This document shows, piece after piece, positions 4,609-5,391 of a stretch of DNA of 5,391 nt. Under the pieces are notes generated by a model. That model saw only the letters and a list, made by a program, of their open reading frames with translations, did not search any database and was not told the origin of the DNA. Location of the stretch: assembly GCA_958425285.1 (NCBI GenBank), contig CATZVV010000146.1, positions 1-5,391 of the forward strand, given 5' to 3'. Position numbers and translations under genes: made by a program. The DNA comes from an uncultured Lachnoclostridium sp. Lineage in GTDB: Bacteria; Bacillota; Clostridia; Lachnospirales; Lachnospiraceae. Within the stretch, counting starts at the first letter, position 1. Each line of letters begins with the position of its first letter.

Positions 4609-5391
4609 TGACTTTGGAACGGACAAGACGTCTACGGATAAATGAAACATTAAGGAGCATGGTGAGAGAAGAAACTCTTCGGGTAGAAGAATTAATCTAT
4701 CCAATCTTTGTAATAGAGGGGAAAAATATTTGCAATCCGGTGCAGTCCATGCCGGGAATTAAGCAATATTCCATTGATTGTTTAGCGGAAGAATTGGATA
4801 GGGTTGTTTCACTTGGCATTCGTGCTATATTGCTTTTTGGAATCCCAGAGCATAAAGATGAAACCGGAAGTGGTGCATATAATGAAAATGGAGTTATACC
4901 ACAGGCAATTCATTATATTAAGGAACGATACGAGCTGCTTATCATTGCCGATGTTTGTTTGTGTGAGTATACATCACATGGACATTGTGGTCTCATCAGG
5001 AATGGAGAAATTCTCAATGATGAAACTCTCCCTTTATTAGCAAAAGCGGCAGTTAACTATGCAAAAGCAGGGGCTGATATTATTGCGCCTAGTGATATGA
5101 TGGATAAGCGTGTAGCAGTACTCCGAAAGGAATTGGATAAAAGTGGATTTCTAAATACACCAATTATGTCTTATAGCGCAAAGTTTGCCTCTGGTTATTA
5201 TGGTCCATTTCGGGATGCAGCTCATTCAGCTCCGGAGTTTGGCGACCGCAAGACCTATCAAATGGATCCGGCAAATGGACAGGAGGCACTGCGTGAGGTG
5301 GAGCAGGATATACGAGAAGGAGCTGATTTGATTATTGCAAAGCCGGCATTAGCTTATATGGATATAATAAAAGAAGTTTCTTTCACATTTA
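4608..5391 (+). CDS. hemB: Porphobilinogen synthase (delta-aminolevulinic acid dehydratase), 3' end outside window
   Basis: The frame is open from the ATG overlapping the sirC stop (TGATG) to the window end, giving 261 residues of an enzyme usually about 320-330 long. HemB condenses two 5-aminolevulinate molecules to porphobilinogen (EC 4.2.1.24), the first common step toward heme, siroheme and corrinoids. Visible marks: RTRRLRINETLRSMVRE near the N-terminus; the zinc-binding DVCLCEYTSHGHCG (115-128) with Cys117, Cys119 and Cys127; MSYSAKFASGYYGPFRDA (187-204) with Lys192; and DLIIAKPALAY (240-250) with Schiff-base Lys245. The three cysteines place it in the zinc-dependent class rather than the Asp-rich magnesium class. 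An in-frame ATG at 4605 is an alternative start. Pairing with sirC points to a siroheme/cobalamin operon that would continue downstream. Confidence 0.97.
   Translation, partial: MTLERTRRLRINETLRSMVREETLRVEELIYPIFVIEGKNICNPVQSMPGIKQYSIDCLAEELDRVVSLGIRAILLFGIPEHKDETGSGAYNENGVIPQAIHYIKERYELLIIADVCLCEYTSHGHCGLIRNGEILNDETLPLLAKAAVNYAKAGADIIAPSDMMDKRVAVLRKELDKSGFLNTPIMSYSAKFASGYYGPFRDAAHSAPEFGDRKTYQMDPANGQEALREVEQDIREGADLIIAKPALAYMDIIKEVSFTF

Noticed and set aside
4804..5040. Plus-strand 78-codon frame inside hemB
   Set aside because: Out of frame with the conserved HemB sequence, including its zinc-binding motif.
1..5391. CRISPR array, insertion sequence, phage or toxin-antitoxin locus
   Set aside because: No spaced identical repeats, transposase or integrase motifs, or paired small toxin genes are visible on either strand.

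Overview
The window looks like chromosomal DNA from a low-GC Firmicute, most likely a member of the Clostridia of the Lachnospiraceae type. This rests on AT-rich intergenic DNA, strong Gram-positive Shine-Dalgarno sequences, an AraC-family regulator, a GH51 arabinofuranosidase typical of plant-polysaccharide degraders, and a siroheme/corrinoid gene pair. Placement below the class level is inference.

Layout. Bases 1-150 are the 3' end of an unrecognised plus-strand gene. It converges, with an 11-base gap, on a minus-strand AraC-family regulator (162-989). Bases 990-1267 hold no convincing gene, only a possible promoter for the regulator. Two plus-strand genes follow: a 53-residue charged, Q/N-rich protein of unknown function (1268-1429) and a lipoprotein cyclophilin (peptidyl-prolyl isomerase, 1507-2112). 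The interval 2113-2287 is a convergent region with two terminator-like hairpins and a compact palindrome cluster that runs into the 3' end of the next gene. The minus-strand gene at 2288-3775 encodes a cytoplasmic GH51 alpha-L-arabinofuranosidase with both catalytic glutamates. Divergent from it, after a 215-base regulatory interval, are precorrin-2 dehydrogenase (3991-4608) and porphobilinogen synthase HemB (4608 to the window end, truncated), which overlap by one base.

How the genes fit together. The last two genes form the start of a tetrapyrrole operon (HemB early, precorrin-2 dehydrogenase at the siroheme/cobalamin branch) with a near-consensus sigma-A promoter. The arabinofuranosidase releases arabinose from imported arabino-oligosaccharides. 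Its promoter is preceded by a pair of TTTTGCA-type direct repeats exactly 21 bp apart, the geometry of an AraC-family operator. Whether the regulator at 162-989 binds there is untested, since the two genes are not adjacent.

I found no CRISPR array, transposase, phage gene, rRNA or tRNA, and no recognisable riboswitch. The protein-coding content is ordinary; I see no evidence for an undescribed multi-gene system. The points worth a second look are the palindrome cluster at 2242-2304, the 21-bp direct repeat, and the unassigned small protein.
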